Shown here: positions 1-8,540 of the stretch, piece by piece
Layout: every line of letters starts with the position of its first letter
Numbering within the stretch: the stretch's first letter is position 1
DNA from: Luteimonas_C sp035250245
GTDB taxonomy: Bacteria; Pseudomonadota; Gammaproteobacteria; Xanthomonadales; Xanthomonadaceae
Reading direction: 5' to 3'
Assembly (NCBI GenBank): GCA_035250245.1
Contig: DATFFH010000049.1
Span: 93,206 to 157,205, forward strand
DNA length: 64,000 nucleotides
Notes under the pieces: generated by a model
Database searches by the model: none
What the model saw: only the letters and a program-made list of their open reading frames with translations
What the model was told of the DNA's origin: nothing
Made by a program: the position numbers and the translations under genes

Positions 1-344
1 TCGAAATCCGAAGCTTGCGGCGCCAACCGGTCGAGCACGGCCTGCGCCTGCGCCGCGCGGCGTTCGTTGAAAGCCTCGACGCGGGCGTCGTAAACGGATT
101 GCTTGTCGTCGTCAGGCAGGCCGTGCGGAAGGTCCGAGACCGTAGGCAACGGCAGATCGTGGATCGCATCCACCGCTTCGGCCGGCGTCTGCGCATTGGC
201 GAAGGTCACCGGCTCGGCAGACGTCGGCGTATCTGTCTCCGGCGCTTCGGCCTGTTGCTCCTGGTAGCTGGCGCGGACCGCCTGTTGATCCTCCGGCGGC
301 AAGCGCTGGTAGGTGCTGGCATCGATCCCGTAGATCTCGGTCAC
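1..344 (-). CDS. Hypothetical protein, 5' part only
   Basis: An open frame runs without a stop from a GTG at 344 off the left edge, giving the first 114 codons. A GGGAGG ribosome binding site lies about 6 bases upstream of the GTG, which supports the start. The visible protein begins (M)TEIYGIDASTYQ and is rich in Asp, Glu, Pro, Ala and Gln, with no signal peptide or membrane segment. I do not recognise a family. The region looks hydrophilic and partly disordered, as in N-terminal linkers of larger proteins. Codon use matches the rest of the window. A perfect TTGACA lies upstream on this strand near 433-438, but I see no matching -10 at the right spacing. Confidence 0.55.
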   Translation of the reverse strand, partial: MTEIYGIDASTYQRLPPEDQQAVRASYQEQQAEAPETDTPTSAEPVTFANAQTPAEAVDAIHDLPLPTVSDLPHGLPDDDKQSVYDARVEAFNERRAAQAQAVLDRLAPQASDF

Positions 345-475
345 GGCGGCGCCCTCCCTAGTCTTTATCGCCGCCACATTAGTCGCAGCGGACTTGTCGG
401 ACAGCTAGGGAGGACCCGAGGTCGGACGTTGTTGTCAACCTGGGGCCTGCCCCAGAACCAGCTGCCGGCATCTTT

Positions 476-585
476 GTAGAGCGGAGCTTGCTCCGCTGCT
501 CTGGCGCGGCTTTGTAGAGTGGGGCTTGCCCCGCTGCTTTGGCCGAGGCGAAAGCAAAAAAAAAGCGGGGCAAGCCCCGCTCTAC
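476..585. repeat. GTAG-type REP units (AGCTTGCT / GGCTTGCC arms)
   Basis: A single 24-base unit (476-499: GTAGAGCGG, AGCTTGCT, CCGCTGC) is followed by a close variant (514-537) and an inverted copy of that variant (564-585) after an A-rich spacer. Each unit is GTAG followed by an imperfect palindrome, the hallmark of REPs mobilised by RAYT transposases. Together with the next pair they fill most of the 345-726 gap downstream of dnaB. Positions 345-475 show nothing else I can support beyond the upstream gene's leader. Confidence 0.8.
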
Positions 586-601
586 AGAGCTTCGGTTCTT
601 T

Positions 602-678
602 GTAGGAGCGGCTTCAGCCGCAAGCTCTTTTCATTGTCGCAACCTGACCAAAAAGCTCGCGGCTGAAGCCGCTCCTAC
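602..678. repeat. GTAG-type REP pair, GGCTTCAGCC arms
   Basis: Two inverted 24-base units (GTAGGAGCGG-CTTCAGCCGC-AAGC and its reverse complement) flank a 29-base spacer. This is the most frequent repeat of the window. Other copies are at 2286, 8411, 18647, 21353, 44718, 46313 and 63973. It lies downstream of dnaB and would form a long hairpin in the transcript. Confidence 0.9.
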
Positions 679-726
679 AAGAGCGACATCGAGGCGATGC
701 TCAGCTCTACACAAGCCGCGGTGCGG

Positions 727-2196
727 CTACTCGAAACTGCCCACCGAATCGTGGGCCAGATTGTCGAAACGGGTGTACTCGCCGAAGAACTTCAGCTTGA
801 TCGAACCGGTCGGGCCGTTACGCTGCTTGCCGATGATGATCTCGGCCAGGCCTTTGTCTGGCGAGTTTTCCTTGTTGTAGTAATCGTCGCGATAGATGAA
901 GACGATCAGATCCGCGTCCTGCTCGATCGCACCCGATTCGCGCAAGTCGGCCATCACCGGGCGCTTGTCGGTGCGCGTTTCCAGCGATCGATTCAGCTGC
1001 GACAGCGCGATCACCGGCACGTTCAATTCCTTGGCCAGCGCTTTGAGTGAGCGCGAAATCTCGGAGATTTCGGTGGCGCGGTTCTCCTGGTTGCCGGGCA
1101 CGGCCATCAGCTGCAGGTAGTCGATCACGATCAAGCCCAAGTCGTGCTCGCGCTTCAATCGCCGCGCCTTGCTGCGCAGCACTTCGGGCGACAGCGCCGG
1201 GGTGTCGTCGATAAAGACCTTCACTTCGCGCAGCATGCGGATCGCGCTGGTGACGCGGCTCCAGTCCTCGTCTTCCAGCTGGCCGGTGCGCAGGCGGGTG
1301 GCGTTGACGCGGCCGACCGAGGAAATCAGGCGCAGCGCCAACTGGCTGGCCGACATTTCCATCGAGAACACGGCCACCGTCTTCTTGGTGCGCATGGCCG
1401 CGTACTCGGCCATGTTCAGCGCCAGCGTGGTCTTGCCCATCGACGGGCGCGCGGCCAGGATCACCAGATCGGTCGGCTGCAGACCCGCGGTCATATCGTC
1501 GAATTCGGTATAGCCGGTCGGAAGCCCCGTAACGCTGCCGCCGCTGGCGTAGCGCGTCTGCAGCACGTCGAAGGCTTCCGACAGCGCCTTGTGCACGCTG
1601 GTGAAGTCGCTGCGGCCGCGGGCGCCGGCTTCGGCGATGGCGAACACCTCCTGCTCGGCCTTGGCCAGCAGCTCACTACTTTCGCGGCCCTCGGGCTGGA
1701 AGCCGTCGTTGACGATGTTGGTGCCTACGTCGATCAACTGGCGCAGCACCGCCTTGTCGCGCACGATTTCGGCGTAGGCCGTGATGTTGGCGGCCGACGG
1801 CGTGGTGCTGGCGAGTTCCACCAGATAGGCGCCGCCGGCGACCTGCTCGGCCAAGCCTTGCGATTCGAACCACTCGCCCAGGGTGACCGCATCGTACGGG
1901 CGGCTGCGTTCGGCCAGCTCGCGGATGGCGCGGTAGATCAGCTGGTGGTCGCGGCGGTAAAAATCGTTGTCGGTGAGCAGATCGGCGATGCGGTCGAAGG
2001 CATCGGGCGCCAGCATCAACCCGCCCAGCACGGCCTGCTCCGCTTCGATCGATTGCGGCGGCACCCGAAGTTGCTCGATGCGGCTGTCGCCACGGTCGTT
2101 GCGGAGGTCGTTGCGGAAACCGGGGCGTGCGGACATCGGTTTTGGGGAATCCTGGGCTCTTGAGCTGGCGGAGAGAAAAGGTATCGGGTCGGTCAT
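727..2196 (-). CDS. dnaB: Replicative DNA helicase DnaB
   Basis: Hexameric 5'-3' helicase that unwinds DNA at the chromosomal fork and recruits primase. The 489-residue length fits the family. An N-terminal DnaB domain (about residues 40-145, with SIEAEQAVLGGLM) precedes the RecA-like ATPase. Walker A (ARPSMGKTT) is near residue 250, Walker B (LIVIDYLQL) near 353, and the later ALSQLNRSLE and DLRESGAIEQDAD motifs are intact. No intein is present. The start follows a short variable leader (MTDPIPFLSASSRAQ). The gene lies on the same strand as the rpsF-rpsR-rplI operon and downstream of it, a usual order in proteobacteria, but a terminator and a REP pair at 2286-2410 suggest its own promoter. 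Confidence 0.98.
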   Translation of the reverse strand: MTDPIPFLSASSRAQDSPKPMSARPGFRNDLRNDRGDSRIEQLRVPPQSIEAEQAVLGGLMLAPDAFDRIADLLTDNDFYRRDHQLIYRAIRELAERSRPYDAVTLGEWFESQGLAEQVAGGAYLVELASTTPSAANITAYAEIVRDKAVLRQLIDVGTNIVNDGFQPEGRESSELLAKAEQEVFAIAEAGARGRSDFTSVHKALSEAFDVLQTRYASGGSVTGLPTGYTEFDDMTAGLQPTDLVILAARPSMGKTTLALNMAEYAAMRTKKTVAVFSMEMSASQLALRLISSVGRVNATRLRTGQLEDEDWSRVTSAIRMLREVKVFIDDTPALSPEVLRSKARRLKREHDLGLIVIDYLQLMAVPGNQENRATEISEISRSLKALAKELNVPVIALSQLNRSLETRTDKRPVMADLRESGAIEQDADLIVFIYRDDYYNKENSPDKGLAEIIIGKQRNGPTGSIKLKFFGEYTRFDNLAHDSVGSFE

Positions 2197-2285
2197 CCTA
2201 GTCGCTCCTTCGCCGAAGCGTTGCAGACAACCTTGTGGATAACCGGTGGGAATCGCAAATGCTGCGACGCAGCCGAACCGCTCTT

Positions 2286-2368
2286 GTAGGAGCGGCTTCA
2301 GCCGCGAGCTTCTTTCTTCAGTTCGCTGCGACCTGATCGAAAGAGCTCGCGGCTAAAGCCGCTCCTAC
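2286..2368. repeat. GTAG-type REP pair
   Basis: Inverted GTAGGAGCGG...GCCGCGAGC units flank a 35-base spacer between rplI and dnaB, just beyond the rplI terminator. One arm has TTCAGCC and the other carries GGCTAAAGCC, so the arms differ at one position. Confidence 0.9.
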
Positions 2369-2376
2369 AAAAAGCA

Positions 2377-2410
2377 TCAAAAAAGAAACGGGCGCCTCTC
2401 GGCGCCCGTT
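2377..2410 (-). terminator. Rho-independent terminator after rplI
   Basis: Read on the minus strand, a 10-bp stem (AACGGGCGCC / GGCGCCCGTT, loop GAGA) is followed by TTTCTTTTTT. It lies 22 bases past the rplI stop codon and should end the rpsF-rpsR-rplI transcript. Confidence 0.9.
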
Positions 2411-2432
2411 CGTCGATCGATGCTGCGATGCG

Positions 2433-2888
2433 TCAGGCGGTTTCGGCTTCCACGATCACCTTGACCGGCGTTTCCACGTCGGCGTGCAGATGGAGGATGA
2501 CTTCGAACTCGCCGACATGGCGGATGGCGCCTTCGCCCATCACCACTTCCGACTTCTCGACGTTGACGCCGGCGGTCTTGGTCAGCGCATCGGCGATGTC
2601 GCGCGGGCCGATCGAGCCGTACAGCTTGCCTTCGGTCGAGGCGTTGGCGCGCAGGGTCACGCTGACGCCTTCCAGCTTGGCACGGCGGGACTCGGCTTCA
2701 TCGTGGATGGCCTGGGCCTTGGCTTCGTACTCGGCGCGCTTGGCTTCGAACTGGGCCAGATTGGCCTCGGTCGCCGGCACGGCCTTGCCCTGCGGCACCA
2801 GGAAATTGCGGCCGTAACCCGGCTTCACCTTGACCTTGTCGCCCAGGTTGCCGAGGTTGACCACTTTCTGCAGAAGAATCAGATCCAT
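2433..2888 (-). CDS. rplI: 50S ribosomal protein L9
   Basis: Large-subunit protein that binds 23S rRNA near the base of the L1 stalk. The product is 151 residues. The N-domain (MDLILLQKVVNLGNLGDKVK, then GYGRNFLVP) is typical, followed by the long connecting helix (about 45-75) and the C-domain. The open frame extends 28 codons upstream, but the ATG at 2888 matches the family N terminus and has a CGGAG site at normal spacing. It is the last gene of the rpsF-rpsR-rplI operon. An unusual 90-base inverted repeat pair lies between it and rpsR. Confidence 0.97.
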   Translation of the reverse strand: MDLILLQKVVNLGNLGDKVKVKPGYGRNFLVPQGKAVPATEANLAQFEAKRAEYEAKAQAIHDEAESRRAKLEGVSVTLRANASTEGKLYGSIGPRDIADALTKTAGVNVEKSEVVMGEGAIRHVGEFEVILHLHADVETPVKVIVEAETA

Positions 2889-2960
2889 TGTGTTGCTCCG
2901 TTCGTTAGCGACGCGATGCGCCGCAACTGTTGCTGTCCGAAGGACGGGAATTTTTAAAGC

Positions 2961-3052
2961 CCTCCCCTTCAAGGGGAGGATTGGGTGGGGATGGGGTTAA
3001 CGTCGCGAGGTGAAACCCATCCCCATCCCGGCCTTCCCCTTGAAGGGGAAGG
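2961..3052. repeat. Inverted CCTCCCCTTCAAGGGGAGG repeat pair
   Basis: Two palindromic cores (CCTCCCCTTCAAGGGGAGG at the left, CCTTCCCCTTGAAGGGGAAGG at the right) are each joined to a GGGTGGGGATGGGG-type tail, and the two units face each other. It belongs to the same broad family as the repeats at 4053, 32108, 55901 and 57497. It lies inside the ribosomal operon, between rpsR and rplI. Confidence 0.85.
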
Positions 3053-3061
3053 AGGAGGTCG

Positions 3062-3292
3062 TTACGCGTTGTGGTTGTCCGTGTACGGAATCAACGCCAG
3101 GAAACGCGCGCGCTTCACGGCGGTGGCCAACTGGCGCTGGTAGCGCGACTTGGTGCCGGTGATGCGGCTGGGGACGATCTTGCCGGTCTCGGTCAGGTTC
3201 TGGCGCAGGGTGTTGAGATCCTTGTAGTCGATCTCTTTCACGCCCTCGGCGGTGAACTTGCAGAACTTGCGGCGGCGGAAAAACTTGGACAT
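3062..3292 (-). CDS. rpsR: 30S ribosomal protein S18
   Basis: Small-subunit protein that forms a heterodimer with S6 on the 16S rRNA platform. The 76-residue length is canonical. The basic N terminus (MSKFFRRRKFCKF), the YKDLNTLRQ segment and the C-terminal RITGTKSRYQRQLATAVKRA motif are intact. It begins 11 bases after rpsF ends, so the two genes are cotranscribed and probably translated together. Confidence 0.98.
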   Translation of the reverse strand: MSKFFRRRKFCKFTAEGVKEIDYKDLNTLRQNLTETGKIVPSRITGTKSRYQRQLATAVKRARFLALIPYTDNHNA

Positions 3293-3303
3293 GTCGGTGC
3301 TCC

Positions 3304-3729
3304 TCAGGCGGCTTCGGCGGCGGATTCGTCGGAAGTGTCGGCGGTGCCCACACCACCCTCTTCGTCACGGCGGCGGCGTTCGCCGCGCTCCGGCTTGTCG
3401 CCCTTCTCGTCCTTGTTCTTCATGATCAGGGACATCTCGGTGACGGCGTCGTCGCGCTTCATGACCAGGTGACGCAGGATCGCGTCGTTGAAGCGGAAGC
3501 CGTCGACCAGCTCGTTCAGGCCTTCCTGGCCGACTTCGATGTTGAGCAGCACGTAATGGGCCTTGACCAGGTCCTGGATCGGATAGGCCAGCATGCGGCG
3601 GCCCCAATCTTCCAGACGGTGGACCTTGCCGCCGGCGTTCTCGATCAAGCTTTTGTAACGCTCGACCATGGCCGGCACTTGCTCGCTCTGATCCGGATGG
3701 ACCAGGAACACGATTTCGTAGTGACGCAT
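3304..3729 (-). CDS. rpsF: 30S ribosomal protein S6
   Basis: Small-subunit protein that pairs with S18. The 141-residue product starts MRHYEIVFLVHPDQSEQVP and carries the conserved WGRRMLAYPI and KAHYVLLN segments. After about residue 100 comes a charged tail, first basic then Glu/Ala-rich, longer than in minimal homologues. Such variable tails occur in proteobacteria, where RimK can add glutamates to S6; whether this one is modified cannot be seen. It is the first gene of the operon and is preceded by a structured leader. Confidence 0.97.
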   Translation of the reverse strand: MRHYEIVFLVHPDQSEQVPAMVERYKSLIENAGGKVHRLEDWGRRMLAYPIQDLVKAHYVLLNIEVGQEGLNELVDGFRFNDAILRHLVMKRDDAVTEMSLIMKNKDEKGDKPERGERRRRDEEGGVGTADTSDESAAEAA

Positions 3730-3865
3730 TGTGTTGTAGTTCCTTGTGGATGTGGCCCGGTGGACCGGGCCGGACAGCCCCCCGGCCGCCCGAAGGCGTG
3801 GTGGAGCAAGGGTCTCCCGCGAACGGGAGCCGGAAATTATGGCAGATTCAGGGACTTGGGGGCAA
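3730..3865 (-). promoter_or_regulatory. rpsF promoter and structured leader
   Basis: On the minus strand, a candidate promoter TTGCCC-18-CATAAT (3836-3865) is followed by a leader of roughly 100 bases containing two strong hairpins: CTCCCG-TTCG-CGGGAG (around 3812-3827) and GGCCCGGT-CCA-CCGGGCC (around 3754-3771). An mRNA structure upstream of rpsF that binds the S6:S18 dimer and represses translation is known in many bacteria. The position fits, but I have not verified the diagnostic bulge, so this assignment is an inference. Confidence 0.4.
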
Positions 3866-3904
3866 ATGGGGTGGGGCCGCCCAGCCTTGCGCCCTTAAAG
3901 CCGT

Positions 3905-4017
3905 CATTCCCGCGAAGGCGGGACTGTGTAGGCAGGATGCCGGAACGAACATCGGCGAAGCCGATGGCCCGAAGGGCACGCCGCAGGAGCGGCGTGTAAT
4001 CCAGCGACTTTGGCTTC
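3905..4017. repeat. Interrupted dRS3-like repeat
   Basis: The half-element CATTCCCGCGAAGGCGGGA (3905-3923) and the sequence that normally follows it (AATCCAGCGACTT, around 3999-4011) are separated by about 75 bases rich in small inverted repeats (GGCGAAGCC, GGCCCGAAGGGC, CGCCGCAGGAGCGGCG). Intact copies occur at 14084, 14437 and 57585. Otherwise the 3730-4087 gap holds only the rpsF leader and the next repeat. Confidence 0.55.
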
Positions 4018-4052
4018 CAGACAACCACGCGGCTATCTGTCACCCCGTGCGC

Positions 4053-4086
4053 CTCACCCAACCCCCTCCCGCAGGCGGGAGAGGGC
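4053..4086. repeat. CCCTCCC..GGGAGAGGG repeat, single unit
   Basis: CTCACCCAACCCCCTCCC-GCAG-GCGGGAGAGGG lies immediately downstream of the IscA-like gene (minus strand) and could also act as a transcript-end hairpin. It is a single unit of the family found as inverted pairs at 32108 and 55901. Confidence 0.75.
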
Positions 4087-4087
4087 C

Positions 4088-4426
4088 TTAAGCGGCCTCG
4101 GCATCGGTCGTAAAGCTCTCCCCGCACCCGCACTCGGCGGCCACGTTGGGATTGCGGAACACGAACTGCTCGTTGAGCCCCTGCTTCAGGAAGTCGATCT
4201 CGGTGCCGTCCACCAGGGACTGGCTGTCGGCGTTCACGTAAACGCGGACCCCGTCCTGTTCGGAAATCGAGTCGCCTTCGCGCTGCTCGCGGGCGAGATC
4301 CACCACATAGCCCCAGCCCGAGCAGCCGGTGCGTTTGACGCCGAAGCGCAGACCAATGGCGGCGGGCGTGTCCGCCAGGTAGCCCTTGACGCGTTCGAGT
4401 GCGGCGGGAGCGAGATGGATGGCCAT
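4088..4426 (-). CDS. Iron-sulfur cluster carrier/assembly protein, IscA/SufA/HesB family
   Basis: A-type carrier that accepts Fe-S clusters from a scaffold and passes them to apoproteins. The product is 112 residues from MAIHLAPAALERVK. The three conserved cysteines are present: one in RTGCSGWGY and two in the C-terminal ECGCGESF motif. The CGCGESF ending is closer to IscA than to ErpA (CGCGSSF), but context does not decide between them, so I give no symbol. An upstream ATG at 4435 (adds MPF) has a slightly better ribosome site, while the family N terminus favours 4426. It is divergent from asnS and no isc or suf genes are nearby. Confidence 0.9.
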   Translation of the reverse strand: MAIHLAPAALERVKGYLADTPAAIGLRFGVKRTGCSGWGYVVDLAREQREGDSISEQDGVRVYVNADSQSLVDGTEIDFLKQGLNEQFVFRNPNVAAECGCGESFTTDAEAA

Positions 4427-4491
4427 GAACGGCATTCTACTCTTGTTAGACTGCACGACCCATATCGCGGCTAAAACGCAGGATTCAACCC

Positions 4492-5892
<1,401 letters not shown>

Positions 5893-5934
5893 CGGAGGCG
5901 AGAACGCAGGCGCGTTCCCGCCCCGCTCATCCCG

Positions 5935-6243
5935 TTATTGAACCTTCGCCGACGGAGGAATGCCATCGATGCATTCCGTGCCGTCCCACACGCACCAATT
6001 GGTCGCTTCACAGGAAGCTTCGTCGTGGTAGCGGGAGCATTCCGGCCTCGGACTGGCGGCTGCGCGCGGATAGGCGAGCCATTGATCGAGCTTCGGAGCG
6101 GGTTTGGCATTGAGGATGTCGCCGAACGCATCCTCCGAGCTCCGCGCAGCTGCGACGCTGTCCGCCTGCTTGCCGGATTCATGCGCCTGGACACCGACTG
6201 CGCACAACAACAGGAAAGTCCCCACCATGGGTATGAGTTTCAT
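5935..6243 (-). CDS. Small secreted cysteine-containing protein, unknown function
   Basis: A 102-residue protein with a clear signal peptide (MKLIPMVGTFLLLCAVGVQA, likely cut after VQA) and a strong GGAGG ribosome site. The mature part has a variable middle and a C-terminal cluster of four cysteines (CSRYHDEASCEATNWCVWDG then TEC). The spacing recalls small disulfide knots of the PSI type, but that is only a resemblance. It is probably periplasmic or secreted. It sits tail-to-tail with asnS and divergent from the next membrane-protein operon. Confidence 0.75.
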   Translation of the reverse strand: MKLIPMVGTFLLLCAVGVQAHESGKQADSVAAARSSEDAFGDILNAKPAPKLDQWLAYPRAAASPRPECSRYHDEASCEATNWCVWDGTECIDGIPPSAKVQ

Positions 6244-6365
6244 AGTTCCCTCCGTGCGAAAATATGCCCCCCTGCGATCGCGACGGTATACCCTGATCGG
6301 GGCCGGAACCGTGCCGTTCGGCACACTATCGCAGCCCGCGGTTTCTCTATGAAAAAAACAAAGTC

Positions 6366-6674
6366 ATGATCCTGTTCTTCGCCTTGCTCTTCGTTGCCAT
6401 CGCCATCGCCGGCGCCTGCGCGTTCGTCATCTTCTGGCCGCTGGCCCTGGTCCATGTGCGCGACCGGCATCCGGCGATCCGCGAAAAACTCGGCCACGGC
6501 GCTTTCCTCAACCCGAACGCGCTGTGGTGGCTGCTGGCCGGCGGCTATCGCGAAGCGCGCGATCCGCAGTTCAGCGGCCTGGCCACGCCGGCGCGGCTGT
6601 CGCTGATGACGATCCTGTTCGGTCTGATCTGCGCCGGCATACTCTGGTTATGGTCGCTGGCGGTGCCGGCATGA
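6366..6674 (+). CDS. Inner-membrane protein, unknown function
   Basis: A 102-residue protein with two hydrophobic segments (about residues 2-26 and 78-99) separated by a soluble loop containing HPAIREKLGHGAFLNPNALWWLLAGGYREARDP. It resembles small conserved membrane proteins of xanthomonads that carry no assigned function. Its stop overlaps the next start (ATGA), so the two are translationally coupled in a short operon running to the SDR gene at 8400. Confidence 0.7.
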   Translation: MILFFALLFVAIAIAGACAFVIFWPLALVHVRDRHPAIREKLGHGAFLNPNALWWLLAGGYREARDPQFSGLATPARLSLMTILFGLICAGILWLWSLAVPA

Positions 6675-6973
6675 GCGGGCGCTACGAATGGTGGCTGGCC
6701 ACGCTCGGGCGCACCGTCGTGTGGGCGCGGCTACACGTGCGAGAGGCGGGCACTGCGGAAGTTTTCGACAGCGACGGCAACACGCTGGCCTACGACAGCG
6801 AAGACACCGCGCGCGCGATGCTGATGGATGCCGAATACGTGGCGTTCGACGGCCTGGACGAAGACGACGCCCTGCAGCGCGGCTTCAGCCTGCATGAAAT
6901 CGCCCCGCCCGAAGGCATGAGCGACGAAGCCCTGCGTCCGCGCATGATCCAGCAACTCGGCGGCCGCGCCTGA
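6671..6973 (+). CDS. Hypothetical protein
   Basis: A 100-residue acidic protein beginning MSGRYEWWLATLGRTVVWARL. It has no signal peptide or membrane segment. The pattern of a short beta-like N-terminal part (aromatic and hydrophobic), then AEVFDSDGNTLAYDSEDTARAML and a C-terminal PPEGMSDEALRPRM stretch suggests a small soluble alpha/beta protein. I recognise no family. It starts inside the stop codon of the preceding gene and ends 5 bases before the PaiB-like gene. Confidence 0.65.
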   Translation: MSGRYEWWLATLGRTVVWARLHVREAGTAEVFDSDGNTLAYDSEDTARAMLMDAEYVAFDGLDEDDALQRGFSLHEIAPPEGMSDEALRPRMIQQLGGRA

Positions 6974-6978
6974 CCGGC

Positions 6979-7599
6979 ATGTACCTGCCGCGCGCCTTCG
7001 CCGAGACCGACCTGGCTTTGCTCGACGCGCTCGTCGAAGCCGATCCGTTCGTCACTTTGATCACCCTCGATTTCGGCGGGGCGCCGCTGGTCAGCCACAT
7101 TCCGATCCTCTATCGCCGCAACGGCAACGAAGTACTGATCGAGGGCCACTGGGCCAAGCCGAATCCGCAATCGAAGCATGGCGACGAGGCCCTGATCGTC
7201 GTGCATGGCCCGCACGCTTACGTGTCGCCGAGCTGGTACCCGGACAAAGAGTCCGCCGCCCGCGTTCCGACCTGGAACTATGCGGCAGCCCATCTGCGCG
7301 GCCGGCTCGAACGTTACGACGACGAAGCGGGTCTGGCCGATATCGTTTCGCGGCTGAGCGATCGTTTCGAAGCTTCCGTCGGCAGCGATTGGCGTTTTGA
7401 ACCGGAACGCGAAGACCATCGCAGCCAATTGCGCGGCATCGTCGGCTTCCGCTTCGTGCCGTCGAGCATCGAGATGAAATTCAAGCTCAACCAGAATCAC
7501 CCCGAGGCCAATCGCCGGGCCGTCGCCGCCGCCCTGCAAGCGCAGGACGACACGAATCCGCGGGCGGTTGCGGCGATGATGCGCAGCCGCGACTCCTGA
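6979..7599 (+). CDS. FMN-binding negative transcriptional regulator, PaiB family
   Basis: A 206-residue protein of the PaiB split-barrel flavin-binding family. Typical features are the N-terminal MYLPRAFAETD, the VSHIPILY strand, GHWAKPNPQ, the HAYVSPSWYP motif and VPTWNYAAAHLRG. Named after Bacillus PaiB, family members were first described as repressors of degradative-enzyme and sporulation genes, but many may simply bind flavin or haem. No helix-turn-helix is visible. It ends 15 bases before the SDR gene and is probably cotranscribed with it, just ahead of the kynurenine cluster. Confidence 0.88.
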   Translation: MYLPRAFAETDLALLDALVEADPFVTLITLDFGGAPLVSHIPILYRRNGNEVLIEGHWAKPNPQSKHGDEALIVVHGPHAYVSPSWYPDKESAARVPTWNYAAAHLRGRLERYDDEAGLADIVSRLSDRFEASVGSDWRFEPEREDHRSQLRGIVGFRFVPSSIEMKFKLNQNHPEANRRAVAAALQAQDDTNPRAVAAMMRSRDS

Positions 7600-7614
7600 C
7601 TCAGCGAGACTCTC

Positions 7615-8400
7615 ATGGACCTCAACCTCACCGGCAAACACGCGCTAGTCTGCGGCGCATCCGAAGGCATCGGCCGCGCCGCCGCGCACGAGCTCGCGTT
7701 GCTCGGCGCGGACGTGACCGTGCTCGCACGCCGCGCGGAAGCGTTGCGCGAAGTGGCCGATGCCCTGCCCCGCCATGGCGCGCAAACGCACGGCTGGATC
7801 GCCGCCGACGTTACCCGGGGCGATGAACTGCGCAGCGAAGTGCAAGCACTGGCCGCCGGCAAACCCGTCCACATCCTGGTGAACAATACCGGCGGCCCAC
7901 CCGGCGGCCCGGCGCACAGCGCTGAGATTTCCGCTTTCCTCGACGCTTTCCAAAAGCATCTGGTGGCCAACCATCTTCTTGTACAGGCGGTGCTGCCCGG
8001 CATGCAGGCTGCGCAATGGGGCCGCATCGTCAACGTCGTCTCGACCTCGGTGAAGGAACCCATCGCCAACCTCGGCGTCTCCAACACCATCCGCGGCGCG
8101 GTGGCCAGTTGGGCCAAGACTTTGTCGCGCGAACTCGGGCCGTTCGGCATCACGGTCAACAACGTGCTGCCCGGCTACACCGAGACTTCGCGGGTCGAGC
8201 AGATCGTGCAGGACCGGGTCCGCGCCACCGGCAAGACCGAGGAAGATATCCTCGCCGGAATGCGCGCGAGCGTCCCGGCCGGACGCTTCGCCAAGCCCGA
8301 GGAAACCGGCGGCGTGATCGCCTTCCTCTGCTCGCCGGCCGCGGGATACATCAACGGCGTCAGCCTGGCTGTCGACGGCGGGCGGATGAATTCGATCTAG
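7615..8400 (+). CDS. SDR-family oxidoreductase lacking the usual YxxxK
   Basis: A 261-residue Rossmann-fold short-chain dehydrogenase/reductase. The cofactor motif CGASEGIGRA (about 14-23) and a variant NNTGGP are present, and the C terminus carries the usual PGY-T and SLAVDGG motifs. In the catalytic region the Ser is in VNVVSTS, but the expected YxxxK is replaced by SNTIR (LGVSNTIRGAVASW), so both Tyr and Lys are missing. A distinct SDR subgroup with this replacement exists among annotated FabG-like proteins, and its chemistry is not known to me. It precedes the aminomuconate-semialdehyde dehydrogenase, separated by a REP pair. Confidence 0.85.
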   Translation: MDLNLTGKHALVCGASEGIGRAAAHELALLGADVTVLARRAEALREVADALPRHGAQTHGWIAADVTRGDELRSEVQALAAGKPVHILVNNTGGPPGGPAHSAEISAFLDAFQKHLVANHLLVQAVLPGMQAAQWGRIVNVVSTSVKEPIANLGVSNTIRGAVASWAKTLSRELGPFGITVNNVLPGYTETSRVEQIVQDRVRATGKTEEDILAGMRASVPAGRFAKPEETGGVIAFLCSPAAGYINGVSLAVDGGRMNSI

Positions 8401-8410
8401 CCTGCTCTTC

Positions 8411-8497
8411 GTAGGAGCGGCTTTAGCCGCGAGCTTTCCCTAATCGCAGCGATGTCACGATTTCATGGAAGAAGCTCGCGGCTAAAGCCGCTCCTAC
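8411..8497. repeat. GTAG-type REP pair, GGCTTTAGCC arms
   Basis: Inverted 24-base units (GTAGGAGCGG...CGAGC) flank a 39-base spacer containing AATCGCAGCGATGTCACGAT, related to the spacers at 44718 and 18647. It separates the SDR gene from the kynurenine cluster. Confidence 0.9.
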
Positions 8498-8540
8498 GAA
8501 GAGCAAAGCCGCGATCCCGGCTTCGGTTAAGCTATTGGCC

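Noticed and set aside
476..678. A cluster of similar short palindromes that could suggest a CRISPR array
   Set aside because: The units are inverted, of different arm types and without regular unique spacers; they are REP elements. No cas genes are present.
3837..4133. A 98-codon minus-strand frame between rpsF and the IscA-like gene
   Set aside because: It consists mostly of repeat sequence (the dRS3-like unit and the CCCTCCC palindrome) and has no ribosome site or family match.
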